Origin: Hydrogenophilus thermoluteolus
GTDB taxonomy: Bacteria > Pseudomonadota > Gammaproteobacteria > Burkholderiales > Rhodocyclaceae
Reading direction: 5' to 3'
Assembly: GCF_003574215.1 (NCBI RefSeq)
Contig: NZ_AP018558.1
Span: 1,945,501-2,009,500, forward strand
DNA: 64,000 nt
The notes under the pieces were generated by a model that saw only the letters and a program-made list of their open reading frames with translations, was not told where the DNA came from and made no database searches. How positions within the stretch are numbered: position 1 is the stretch's first letter; the number at the start of each line of letters is the position of its first letter. A program made the position numbers and the translations under genes. Below are positions 50,560 through 58,553 of the stretch, one piece after another.

Positions 50560-51900
50560 ATGACCGCGACCGATCCTTCCCACGAACTCGGCGCACTGGT
50601 GGCGTGGCTCGACGCGCAAGAATCGCCTTACGTCGTGATCGACCGCGACTATCGCGTGGTTGCCGCAAACCCTGCCTACCGCGAACTCATGGGCCCGTTC
50701 GGCGAAGCCACGACCTGCTACCGCCTCTCCCACCACTACGACGTCCCGTGTGACCGCGCCGGTGAGACCTGCCCCCTCCAAACGGCGCTGCGTACCGGAA
50801 CGAAAGCGCGAACGGTCCACCGCCACCACACCACCGATGGCGAACGCTACGTCACGATCGAACTCACCCCGTTGCCCGACCAGACGGGCACCATCCGCTG
50901 GTTGGTCGAACGGCAGCAGCCGCTGCCGATCGACCGTCACGGTGAGACTGGGACCCAACTCATCGGACAGTCACCCGCATTTCGCCGGATGGTCGAATTG
51001 ATCGATCGAGTGGCGCGTGCCAACGCGGCCGTCCTGCTGCAAGGCGAATCGGGTACCGGTAAGGAACTGATCGCACAGGCGATCCACCGCATGAGCCACC
51101 GCGCCGACAAACCCTTCGTGGCGGTAGATTGCTCCGGCATTCCGGAAACCTTGTTCGAGTCGGAACTGTTCGGACACGAAAAAGGGGCGTTTACCGGCGC
51201 GACCCAGCGAAAAATCGGGCTCGTCGAAGCCGCCGACGGCGGCACCCTGTTCCTCGACGAATTGGGTGACATCCCCTTGTCGATGCAGGTAAAACTGCTG
51301 CGTCTGCTGGAAACGGGCACCTTTCGCCGTTTGGGGTCGACCGAACTGCGTACCACTGACATCCGTCTGATCTCCGCAACCCATCAACCGTTGGCGGCAA
51401 TGGTGCGCGAAGGCCGCTTCCGGCAAGACCTCTTCTACCGCGTCAATACCTTTCCGATCCGTGTCCCGCCGCTACGTGAGCGCACGGGCGACATCCCGCC
51501 CCTTACCGCGGCGCTCCTCAAACGAATCGTGCCCGAGAAGCCACCCACGGTGACTCCGGACGCGATGGCGCTACTCGAAGCGTACCATTACCCCGGCAAC
51601 GTACGCGAGTTGCGCAATATCCTCGAGCGTGCGGTGCTTTTGAGCGACGGCCAAACGATTCGTGCCGAAGACCTCCCTGACGAGGTCCGTTTTCGGTCGG
51701 CCGAAGCACTAGTCCCGCAGGCGAGCCAAGGCGCCGGGCACGCGGTCGACGCGCTCGATGACGCACGGCTGCGCCGACTGGCGGAAACCTTTCCTGGCCC
51801 GCGCCGCGCTCTGGCCGCCCATCTGGGGATCAGTGAACGCACCCTCTACCGACGCCTCGCGGCGTTGGGGATCGCGCGCCGCAAACCCGGTAAAAAATGA
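50560..51900 (+). CDS. Sigma-54 activator with cysteine-containing PAS domain
   Basis: 446-residue bacterial enhancer-binding protein. A single PAS-like domain (about 15-115) has Cys53, Cys64 and Cys71 with His58/His59 in the arrangement CYRLSHHYDVPC followed by CPL, suggesting metal, haem or thiol sensing. An AAA+ domain follows with Walker A GESGTGKE, the sigma-54-contacting GAFTGA, GGTLFLDELGDIP and RQDLFYRVNTFPI. The end is a Fis-type helix-turn-helix (ALAAHLGISERTLYRRLAALGI). A sigma-54 promoter and paired inverted repeats lie immediately downstream, a likely target. The inducing signal is not known. Confidence 0.93.
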   Translation: MTATDPSHELGALVAWLDAQESPYVVIDRDYRVVAANPAYRELMGPFGEATTCYRLSHHYDVPCDRAGETCPLQTALRTGTKARTVHRHHTTDGERYVTIELTPLPDQTGTIRWLVERQQPLPIDRHGETGTQLIGQSPAFRRMVELIDRVARANAAVLLQGESGTGKELIAQAIHRMSHRADKPFVAVDCSGIPETLFESELFGHEKGAFTGATQRKIGLVEAADGGTLFLDELGDIPLSMQVKLLRLLETGTFRRLGSTELRTTDIRLISATHQPLAAMVREGRFRQDLFYRVNTFPIRVPPLRERTGDIPPLTAALLKRIVPEKPPTVTPDAMALLEAYHYPGNVRELRNILERAVLLSDGQTIRAEDLPDEVRFRSAEALVPQASQGAGHAVDALDDARLRRLAETFPGPRRALAAHLGISERTLYRRLAALGIARRKPGKK

Positions 51901-51902
51901 CA

Positions 51903-51942
51903 AGATACTGCCAATCTGTCGCATCGTGTCAGTATCTGGCAG
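51903..51942. promoter_or_regulatory. Inverted repeats, candidate upstream activating sequence
   Basis: AGATACTG (51903-51910) and CAGTATCT (51930-51937) are a perfect 8-bp inverted pair, and CTGCCA (51908-51913) with TGGCAG (51937-51942) is a second interleaved pair. They lie about 100 nt upstream of the sigma-54 promoter, the usual place for an enhancer bound by the neighbouring activator. Confidence 0.6.
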
Positions 51943-52039
51943 TTTCGTAACCGTCGTTTTCGTCCTTCGTTCGGCCCCTACCTCAAAAAATTCTTTTTGC
52001 TTCAGTGATTTACCAATAATTCACCCCAGAAGAATTTTT

Positions 52040-52055
52040 TGGCACGCCATTTGCT
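52040..52055 (+). promoter_or_regulatory. Sigma-54 (-24/-12) promoter
   Basis: TGGCAC-N5-TTGCT, an exact match to the sigma-54 consensus core including the GG and GC spaced by 10 bp. Predicted start is about 52066. It directly follows the gene for a sigma-54 activator. Confidence 0.85.
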
Positions 52056-52065
52056 GTACGCTTCG

Positions 52066-52189
52066 ATGAAGCGAACTTTTGACCTGTGTCCAATGTTTGG
52101 CACCTCCAACCCCAACGCACAGGTCTCATGGGTCTCTCCTCCTAACTTCGCTTCTTTGGCGGCGCACACCCGTGCGCCGCTTTTCTTTT
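52066..52189 (+). ncRNA. Candidate small RNA from the sigma-54 promoter
   Basis: The transcript predicted from the sigma-54 promoter would run about 120 nt to a strong terminator at 52159-52189 with no convincing reading frame. It contains CTCCTCCT (52136-52143), complementary to Shine-Dalgarno sequences, and two GGTCTC copies just before it. It may be an independent small RNA or an attenuated leader of the downstream channel gene. Existence is predicted from promoter and terminator only. Confidence 0.45.
52159..52189 (+). terminator. Rho-independent terminator upstream of the SLAC1 gene
   Basis: GCGGCGCAC (52159-52167), loop ACCC, GTGCGCCGC (52172-52180), then TTTTCTTTT. A 9-bp perfect GC-rich stem with a U-rich tail, 66 nt before the SLAC1 start codon. 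Confidence 0.85.
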
Positions 52190-52215
52190 CCGTTTATCAG
52201 AAAATAGCGATTTGC

Positions 52216-52221
52216 TAGAAT
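52216..52221 (+). promoter_or_regulatory. Candidate sigma-70 -10 box of the SLAC1-family gene
   Basis: TAGAAT with TTATCA (52194-52199) 16 nt upstream, beyond the terminator, giving the channel gene a possible promoter of its own. Confidence 0.45.
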
Positions 52222-52255
52222 AGCGTACCGTGCTGGTGCCGATGAGGAAACCCCG

Positions 52256-53245
52256 ATGCGTCAACCAACTGCCGAACCGTCGCACACCGTGCAACCCGAC
52301 GTGATCCGCTACTTTCCGTTGCCGCTCTTTGCTTCGATCATGGGGCTCTGCGGATTGGCTTTGGTCTGGCTCAAAGCCGCCCATCTGTGGCACTGGCCCG
52401 CAGTGATCGGGCAGGCCGTGGCGGTTGCGGCAACCGCGCTCTTCCTCCTTTACGGATTGCTCCTACTCTTGAAAGCCGCGCACAACCCCCAAGGCATCCG
52501 TGAGGATTGGCGCCATCCGGTACGGCTCAACTTCTTTGCGGCGATCACGATTTCGCTGATGCTCTTGGGAACCGCGTACCAGAGTTTTGCCCCGGGAATC
52601 GGCCATGGATTCTGGCTCGTCGGCGCGATCGGACACGCAATCCTCGTTCCCGTGATGATGCACATCTGGCTCCACCACGCCCACTACCAACTGACCCACA
52701 TCAACCCGGCCTGGTTCATCCCGGTGGTTGGGAACGTCGTCGCGCCGCTTGCGGGCGTCGGGTACGGCCATCTCGAAGCAAGCTGGTACTTTTTCGCGAT
52801 CGGGATCGTCTTCTGGTTGGTGCTGATGACGATCGTCATGCACCGCCTCATCTTCTTCGAACCGCTGCCGCAGCGGCTCGCCCCCACGCTCTTCATCCTG
52901 CTTGCGCCGCCCTCGGTCGGGATGCTCGCGTGGCTCAAACTCGACGGTGAGACGCTCGACGCTGCTACACGCATCCTCTATGGGGTCGCCCTCTTTTTGG
53001 CGCTGGTGCTCGCGACGAACGCGGCGCGTTTCGCCAAAGTACCCTTCTTTCTCTCCGCCTGGGCCTATTCGTTCCCCCTCGCGGCGCTCACGGTCGCGAC
53101 GATGACGATGGCACACCTCACCGCGAGCCGCGGTCTGCACACCCTTGCCCTCATGCTCGTCGCGCTCACCACCGCGGTCGTATTGTGGCTGATCGTGAAA
53201 ACGGCGCTTGCCGCAGCGAAACGGGCGATCTTCTTACCCGAATAA
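52256..53245 (+). CDS. SLAC1/TehA-family anion channel or exporter
   Basis: 329-residue integral membrane protein with about ten helices of the C4-dicarboxylate transporter/malic acid family (SLAC1, TehA, Mae1, Ssu1). The opening YFPLPLFASIMGLCGLALVW and the central NPAWFIPVVGNVVAPLAG are typical. Relatives export sulfite (Ssu1), carry small anions (SLAC1) or affect tellurite resistance (TehA); which applies is not shown. It is preceded by a sigma-54 promoter plus terminator, and by a sigma-54 activator with a cysteine PAS domain, so a stress-inducible anion exporter is a reasonable guess. Confidence 0.85.
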   Translation: MRQPTAEPSHTVQPDVIRYFPLPLFASIMGLCGLALVWLKAAHLWHWPAVIGQAVAVAATALFLLYGLLLLLKAAHNPQGIREDWRHPVRLNFFAAITISLMLLGTAYQSFAPGIGHGFWLVGAIGHAILVPVMMHIWLHHAHYQLTHINPAWFIPVVGNVVAPLAGVGYGHLEASWYFFAIGIVFWLVLMTIVMHRLIFFEPLPQRLAPTLFILLAPPSVGMLAWLKLDGETLDAATRILYGVALFLALVLATNAARFAKVPFFLSAWAYSFPLAALTVATMTMAHLTASRGLHTLALMLVALTTAVVLWLIVKTALAAAKRAIFLPE

Positions 53246-53278
53246 ACGCAAACGGGTCAAGCCCCAAGCACGCAGCGA

Positions 53279-54739
53279 CTAACACCCGACGAGTGCGCGC
53301 CAATCGCAGTGGGTTGCGACGCTGTCGGCCAGCCGCTCGATCATCGCTTCGCGCCGCGCCTCGGCATCGATCGCGGTGAGCGACCCTGCACCTGCCCAAC
53401 GCGCGAACGCGGCAAACGCCGGCGCGGCGTCGAAGAGTCCGTGCCAGTAGGTTCCGACGATCTGACCATCTGCCGAAACCGCCCCGTCGCCTGCGCCGTC
53501 GTCACCCGTCAGAAGCGGCGCAGCGAGTGCCGCCCCGTCGCTCACCCCCAGGTGAATCTCATAGCCCGTCACGGGAACCGGCGTCGCGCCGACGACCGCA
53601 GGGTGGATCATGCGGCCGCGCGCTTGCGTGAGGCGCTTGGCGCGCGTGAGCGTGGTCGTGATCGCGAGCAACCCCAACCCTTCGCTGTGCCCTGCCGCCC
53701 CTTCGACTCCCTCGGGGTCAGCGATCGATTCACCCAGCATCTGAAAACCGCCACAGATCCCAATCACCTTGCCGCCGTAGCGCAAATGGCGCAAGAGGTG
53801 CGCATCCCCTTGCTGCGCGCGTAGCCAGGCCAAATCGGCGCGCACCGCTTTCGACCCCGGGAGGATCACCAGGTCGGCACCCGGCCACGGGCCGCCCGCC
53901 CACCAGCGAAAATCGACCTCCGGGTGGAGCCGCCACGGGTCGAGGTCGGTGTGGTTCGCGATCCGGGGGTAAGCGATCGCCACCACCCGCAGCTTGGCGT
54001 CGCACCGCACCGCTGCCGACTGCAAACTGTCTTCGGCGTCGAGCGACCAATTGCGCAAATAGGGGAGGACGCCAAACACCGGCTTGCCCGTACGTTCGGT
54101 CAGCCATTCGATCCCTGGCGTCAAAAGCGAAACGTCACCGCGAAAACGGTTGATCACGAAGCCGCGAATCCGCGCCACTTCGCTTGGCGACAGACACGCA
54201 AGAGTCCCGACGAGCTGCGCAAACACCCCGCCGCGATCGATATCGGCAACGAGCGCTACCGGAATGTCGACCGCTTCGGCAAACCCCATGTTCGCGATGT
54301 CATTCGCGCGCAGATTGACCTCGGCAGGGCTGCCCGCCCCCTCGACCACGATGAAATCGTACTGTGCGGTCAGACGCGCCCACGATTCGAGCACCGCTTC
54401 GCGTGCGCGCCGTTTGTAGTCGTGGTACTGCCGCGCGTCGAGCTGCGCCGCCACCCGCCCGTGGATCACCACCTGTGCGGTGCGGTCACTCTGTGGCTTC
54501 AAGAGCACCGGATTGAAATCGGTATGCGGAGCAAGCCCCGCTGCTTGTGCTTGCACCGCCTGTGCCCGCCCGATCTCGCCGCCGTCGATGGTGACCGCAG
54601 CGTTGTTCGCCATGTTCTGCGGTTTGAAGGGGGCCACCCGTACGCCTTCACGCCGCAGCAGCCGACACAGTGCAGCGACGAGCGTACTCTTGCCAGCGTC
54701 CGAAGTCGTTCCCTGAATCATGATCGCGCGTGTGTGCAT
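53279..54739 (-). CDS. cobQ: Cobyric acid synthase
   Basis: 486-residue glutamine-dependent amidotransferase that amidates adenosylcobyrinic acid a,c-diamide at four positions. The N-terminal domain has the ATP-binding IQGTTSDAGKSTL and KPQNMANNA; the C-terminal glutaminase has Cys in GICGGFQMLG and His in TYWHGLFD. Start ATG 54739 falls at the predicted transcript start (TACAAT at 54751-54746), so it may be leaderless, or translation may begin at ATG 54721. Divergent from selO. Confidence 0.94.
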   Translation of the reverse strand: MHTRAIMIQGTTSDAGKSTLVAALCRLLRREGVRVAPFKPQNMANNAAVTIDGGEIGRAQAVQAQAAGLAPHTDFNPVLLKPQSDRTAQVVIHGRVAAQLDARQYHDYKRRAREAVLESWARLTAQYDFIVVEGAGSPAEVNLRANDIANMGFAEAVDIPVALVADIDRGGVFAQLVGTLACLSPSEVARIRGFVINRFRGDVSLLTPGIEWLTERTGKPVFGVLPYLRNWSLDAEDSLQSAAVRCDAKLRVVAIAYPRIANHTDLDPWRLHPEVDFRWWAGGPWPGADLVILPGSKAVRADLAWLRAQQGDAHLLRHLRYGGKVIGICGGFQMLGESIADPEGVEGAAGHSEGLGLLAITTTLTRAKRLTQARGRMIHPAVVGATPVPVTGYEIHLGVSDGAALAAPLLTGDDGAGDGAVSADGQIVGTYWHGLFDAAPAFAAFARWAGAGSLTAIDAEARREAMIERLADSVATHCDWRALVGC

Positions 54740-54816
54740 CGCGTCATTGTACCTGCAGCGCCGCTTACCCCCTAACCCGGTTGGGTTGCCAAAGCACCGC
54801 CCCCACGCTACGCTTA

Positions 54817-54882
54817 CCCAAACCCAACAAAACCCAACCAAACCCAACCAAACCGAGCCAAACCAACCGCAACCAAACCCAA
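54817..54882. repeat. T-less AACCCAACCA-type repeat with G-quadruplex potential on the minus strand
   Basis: From 54821 to 54882 the plus strand has no T and almost no G, built of AACCCAACCA-like units. On the minus strand, four GGG runs (54845-54843, 54835-54833, 54825-54823, 54819-54817) separated by 7, 7 and 3 nt meet the G3N1-7 quadruplex rule. It occupies the divergent space between cobQ and selO. Confidence 0.75.
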
Positions 54883-54903
54883 GTTCCCCACGGAGTCCCA
54901 GAG

Positions 54904-56415
54904 ATGCCGTCGACACCCCACGTTGCGCTCCCCCCGTTTCCGTTCGACAACACCTTCGTCCGCGAACTGCCCGATTTCGCGATCCCGTGGCAACCCGACC
55001 CCGTCCCCGACCCCAAGCTCGTCTATCTCAACCACGAACTTGCGGCCGAGCTCGACCTGCCGCTCGCGATGCTCGACGAAGCCACCTGCGCAGCGCTTTT
55101 CACCGGCCAACAGCTGCCCGCAGAAGCCGAACCGGTCGCCCAAGCGTACGCCGGACACCAGTTCGGCGGATTCGCCCCAGTACTCGGGGATGGCCGAGCG
55201 CTCCTTTGGGGCGAGGTCGTCGATCGCCACGGCAATCGCCGCGACCTGATGTTCAAAGGCTCCGGCCCGACCCCTTTCTCACGCGGCGGCGACGGCAAGG
55301 GGGCGCTCGGGGCGATGCTCAAAGAGGCGCTCTACGGCGAAGCGCTGCACGCGCTCGGTATCCCGACGACACGCGCACTGGCGGTAGCAACGACGGGGGA
55401 ATGGGTCGTACGCACACACCGCCACCCTGGCGCGATCCTCACCCGAGTTGCCGCGAGCCACCTCCGCGTCGGCACCTTCGCTTTTTTCGCCGCGCTCGGC
55501 GAACGCGAAAAACTGGAACGGCTGACCCGTTATGCGCTCGCGCGCCACTACCCCGAACGCGTGACGGACACGGCACCTCCTGCGCTCGCGCTCCTCGAAG
55601 CGGTAGCGGAACAGCACGCGCACCTCGTCGCGCAATGGATGGCGGTCGGATTCATCCACGGCGTGATGAACACCGACAACATGACGATCAGCGGAGAGTC
55701 GATCGACTTCGGACCGTGCGCCTTTCTCGAACCGTTCGACCCGCAAACCGTTTTCAGTTCGATCGACCGCTTCGGCCGCTACGCCTATCGCGAACAGCCC
55801 CGCATCGCGCAGTGGAACCTCGCCCGGCTTGCCGAAGCACTGCTGCCGCTGCTCGACCCCGACCCGCACACTGCAGTGACCCTTGCAAACCGCGTCCTCG
55901 AGCGCTTTCCCGCCTTGTACGAAGCGGCCTGGCTCGCCGCGATGCGCCGCAAATTGGGGTTGACGCCGGACGGCGACGCGCGGACGATCGCGCACGACCG
56001 AGCACTCATCTCCGACTGGCTTGATCTGCTGGCGACGCACGCCGCCGATTTCACCGCCGCTTTCCGGGCGCTCGTGCGCTTCAGCGTCGGTAACGACGCC
56101 CCGTTGCGCGCGCTCATTCCCGATCCCGAACTGTCGCGATGGCTCGAACGGTGGCAACACCGCGTGGGCCTGGTGCCAGGGCAACTGAACCACGCACTCG
56201 CCGAACGGCTCGCGCAAGCAAACCCGTGGCTGATCCCACGCAACGAAGCAGTCACCGCCGCATTGAGCGCTGCCGAAGCGGGCAGCCTCACCCCGTTCGA
56301 ACGGCTCCTGGTCGCGATACAAAATCCCTTCCGTGAAAATCCTGCGTACGCCGACCTGGCGCGCCCCTCCAGCCCAGAATTTCTCGCGCAGTTTCGCACC
56401 ACGTGTGGCACCTAA
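54904..56415 (+). CDS. selO: Protein adenylyltransferase SelO
   Basis: 503-residue pseudokinase-fold enzyme (YdiU/SelO family) that AMPylates proteins in redox stress responses. The conserved YAGHQFGGFAPVLGDGRALL, FKGSGPTPFSRGGDGKGALG, LGIPTTRALAVATTGE and FIHGVMNTDNMTISGESIDFGPCAF segments (in parts) are present. Bacterial SelO ends without the Sec residue of animals; here the end TTCGT has a Cys near the C-terminus, in the region where many homologues have Cys or Sec. CGGAG precedes the ATG. It lies between divergent cobQ and cbiB, with no known link to cobalamin. Confidence 0.93.
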   Translation: MPSTPHVALPPFPFDNTFVRELPDFAIPWQPDPVPDPKLVYLNHELAAELDLPLAMLDEATCAALFTGQQLPAEAEPVAQAYAGHQFGGFAPVLGDGRALLWGEVVDRHGNRRDLMFKGSGPTPFSRGGDGKGALGAMLKEALYGEALHALGIPTTRALAVATTGEWVVRTHRHPGAILTRVAASHLRVGTFAFFAALGEREKLERLTRYALARHYPERVTDTAPPALALLEAVAEQHAHLVAQWMAVGFIHGVMNTDNMTISGESIDFGPCAFLEPFDPQTVFSSIDRFGRYAYREQPRIAQWNLARLAEALLPLLDPDPHTAVTLANRVLERFPALYEAAWLAAMRRKLGLTPDGDARTIAHDRALISDWLDLLATHAADFTAAFRALVRFSVGNDAPLRALIPDPELSRWLERWQHRVGLVPGQLNHALAERLAQANPWLIPRNEAVTAALSAAEAGSLTPFERLLVAIQNPFRENPAYADLARPSSPEFLAQFRTTCGT

Positions 56416-56436
56416 TGTTCTGCGATAATCGCGGCC

Positions 56437-57399
56437 ATGACCCACTTGCTTGCGCTCCTCATCGGTTTGGCTTGGGACCGCCTGATCGGCGAGCCGAAGC
56501 GCTTTCATCCCCTGGTTGCGTTCGGACGCTGGGCCGAGCGGTGTGAACGCTGGGCGCGCGAACGCGGCTTACACACGCAGCGCGTCGGGCCCCAACCCAC
56601 CCCCGATTCCATGGCTACTGCAATGTGGCGTGAGCGGCTCGCCGGACTCTTCGCTTGGCTGGCGGCAGTGACCCCGCCGCTGTTGCTCACCCTCTGGCTG
56701 TTGGCCGCATTCCCGAAACTGCGCTGGCTCTGGGAAGGGCTCATCCTGGGTTTGGCGCTTGGCTGGCGCAGTCTCGAAGAGCACATCGTGGCCGTGGCCG
56801 ACCCCCTGGCGCGTGGTGATCTTCCCGCCGCACGTGCCGCGGTGGCGAAGATCGTCAGCCGCGACGCGGCGCTCTTGGACGCCCGCGGCGTGGCCACCGC
56901 TGCGACCGAATCGGCACTCGAAAACGGCCACGATGCCGTGATCGCGCCGCTCTTCTGGTTCGCCGTCGCGGGCGGCATCGGGGTCTTGCTCCACCGCCTG
57001 GCCAATACGCTTGACGCGATGTGGGGGTACCGAACCCCGCGCTACCGTGACTTCGGCTGGTTCGCCGCCCGAGCCGACGACCTCCTTGGCTGGCCGAGTG
57101 CGCGCCTCACCGCGCTTGCCTACGCGCTTGCCGGTCATGTTCGCGACGCCCTGCGCTGTTGGCGGCGCCAAGCCCCCCATTGGCCCAGCCCGAACGCCGG
57201 CCCGGTAATGGCTGCGGGCGCGGGCGCACTGGGCGTGCGGCTCGGTGGCCCCGCCCCCTACCACGGCGTCTGGCAACCGCGCGGCACGCTCGGCTGCGGC
57301 GCTCCTGCCACACCAGAAACACCGCTTGCCGCCCTTGCGCTCCTGCGCCGCGCCACGATCGGCGTACTCCTTTTGACCGCGTGGTGGGTAAGCCGATGA
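56437..57399 (+). CDS. cbiB: Adenosylcobinamide-phosphate synthase
   Basis: 320-residue membrane protein that attaches the aminopropanol arm to adenosylcobyric acid. GLAWDRLIGEPKRFHPLVAFG at the N-terminus, VSRDAALLDARGVATAATES and the ENGHDAVIAPLFWF block match CbiB/CobD. Several transmembrane helices are present. Its stop overlaps the start of the next gene (ATGA), a PLP enzyme that supplies aminopropanol phosphate, a fitting pair. Confidence 0.92.
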   Translation: MTHLLALLIGLAWDRLIGEPKRFHPLVAFGRWAERCERWARERGLHTQRVGPQPTPDSMATAMWRERLAGLFAWLAAVTPPLLLTLWLLAAFPKLRWLWEGLILGLALGWRSLEEHIVAVADPLARGDLPAARAAVAKIVSRDAALLDARGVATAATESALENGHDAVIAPLFWFAVAGGIGVLLHRLANTLDAMWGYRTPRYRDFGWFAARADDLLGWPSARLTALAYALAGHVRDALRCWRRQAPHWPSPNAGPVMAAGAGALGVRLGGPAPYHGVWQPRGTLGCGAPATPETPLAALALLRRATIGVLLLTAWWVSR

Positions 57400-58553
57400 G
57401 CGTCTCCGAGCACGCGAACCCCGCGATCGGCCACGGCGGGCGCCTGCGCGCTGCGATCGCCCGTTACGGCGGGCCTCCAGAGCGCTGGATCGACCTCTCG
57501 ACCGCAATCGCCCCATGGCCATACCCACTCCCGCCGGTCCCTCCCGAAGTCTGGCAACGCCTCCCTGAGCCCGACGACGCGCTGCCCGCGGCGATCGCCA
57601 CGTACTACGGCGCCGACGGGCTTCCGATCCCCGGCACCCAAGCGGCGCTGCAAATCCTCCCTACCCTCTTTCCCGCGATCCGCACCGTAGTGATCCCCAC
57701 CCCGAGCTACGGCGAATACCAGCGCACCTGGGCGCTTGCCGGCCGCTTGGTCCGAACCGTACCGCTCACTGCCTCAGCGATCGACCAGGCACTCGAAACG
57801 GCCGACGCCCTCGTTTTGGGGCAACCCAACAACCCCACCGGCCACCGCTGGTCGTTCGACCAGATCCGCGCCTGGCACGAGCGGCTGGCGCGGCGTCACG
57901 GTCTGCTCGTAATCGACGAAGCGTTTGCCGACGCCGAAGCCATCGCCACCGCCCGCCCCAGTCCGCTGCCCGCATGGGCCACCCAAACTCGTGGCGCAGT
58001 CATCCTCCGATCGCTCGGCAAGTTCTTTGGCCTGGCGGGCCTACGTTTTGGCGTTGCGTTTGGCGAACCCCCACTCCTTGCCGCGCTCGACGCACACCTG
58101 GGCCCATGGGCGGTCAGCCACCCCGCGCGCTGGGCCGCGACCCTTGCGCTTTCCGATACGACGTGGCACAAACGGCAACTCATGCGCATGCAACGCGCAT
58201 ACCACGAACTGGCAACGGTGCTCGCGCAAACGGGTTGGTTGTCGGTCACCCCCTCCAATCCCGCCCCACAAACCTTTCGTGATGGACTCTTCCCCTACGC
58301 GATCCTACTCACCCATCCCGATCCGGAAGTGGCCGCGACGCTTTTCGCAACCCGACAGATCCTTGTCCGTTCGTTCCCAACGCTGCCGTTTTTGCGTGTC
58401 GGCATCGCCCCAACGGAACAGATCTCTGAGCTGAGGGCACGCCTCTTGACGCTGACGCCCGAAAGCGCCAAAGTCCCCACTCGGTGTGGTGCGGTTACAA
58501 TTCACCACGGCACCTCCGCGACAGGCCACTGCGACCATGGACCCAAAACCTAA
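57396..58553 (+). CDS. cobD: Threonine-phosphate decarboxylase / CobC-like aminotransferase
   Basis: 385-residue class I/II PLP enzyme of the cobalamin pathway (CobD in Salmonella, CobC in Pseudomonas numbering), which makes aminopropanol phosphate from threonine phosphate. HGGRLRAAIARYGGPPERWIDLST is the family opening; the PLP lysine is in LRSLGKFFGLAGLRFG, with LGQPNNPTGH and VIDEAF before it. It overlaps cbiB by 4 nt and the downstream glycosyltransferase start by 17 nt. Whether it acts on threonine phosphate or another substrate cannot be settled here. Confidence 0.88.
   Translation: MSVSEHANPAIGHGGRLRAAIARYGGPPERWIDLSTAIAPWPYPLPPVPPEVWQRLPEPDDALPAAIATYYGADGLPIPGTQAALQILPTLFPAIRTVVIPTPSYGEYQRTWALAGRLVRTVPLTASAIDQALETADALVLGQPNNPTGHRWSFDQIRAWHERLARRHGLLVIDEAFADAEAIATARPSPLPAWATQTRGAVILRSLGKFFGLAGLRFGVAFGEPPLLAALDAHLGPWAVSHPARWAATLALSDTTWHKRQLMRMQRAYHELATVLAQTGWLSVTPSNPAPQTFRDGLFPYAILLTHPDPEVAATLFATRQILVRSFPTLPFLRVGIAPTEQISELRARLLTLTPESAKVPTRCGAVTIHHGTSATGHCDHGPKT

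Noticed and set aside
52066..52215. Possible 49-codon peptide starting ATG 52066 in the sigma-54 transcript
   Set aside because: The ATG would lie at the transcript start with no ribosome site, the terminator stem would be inside the frame, and the sequence has no recognisable features.
54821..54882. CRISPR-like or telomere-like array
   Set aside because: Units are about 10 nt, imperfect and without spacers; treated as a low-complexity, quadruplex-capable tract.
54740..54903. Cobalamin riboswitch for cobQ or cbiB
   Set aside because: No B12-box (GCCACTG-like) and the space is taken up by a low-complexity repeat.
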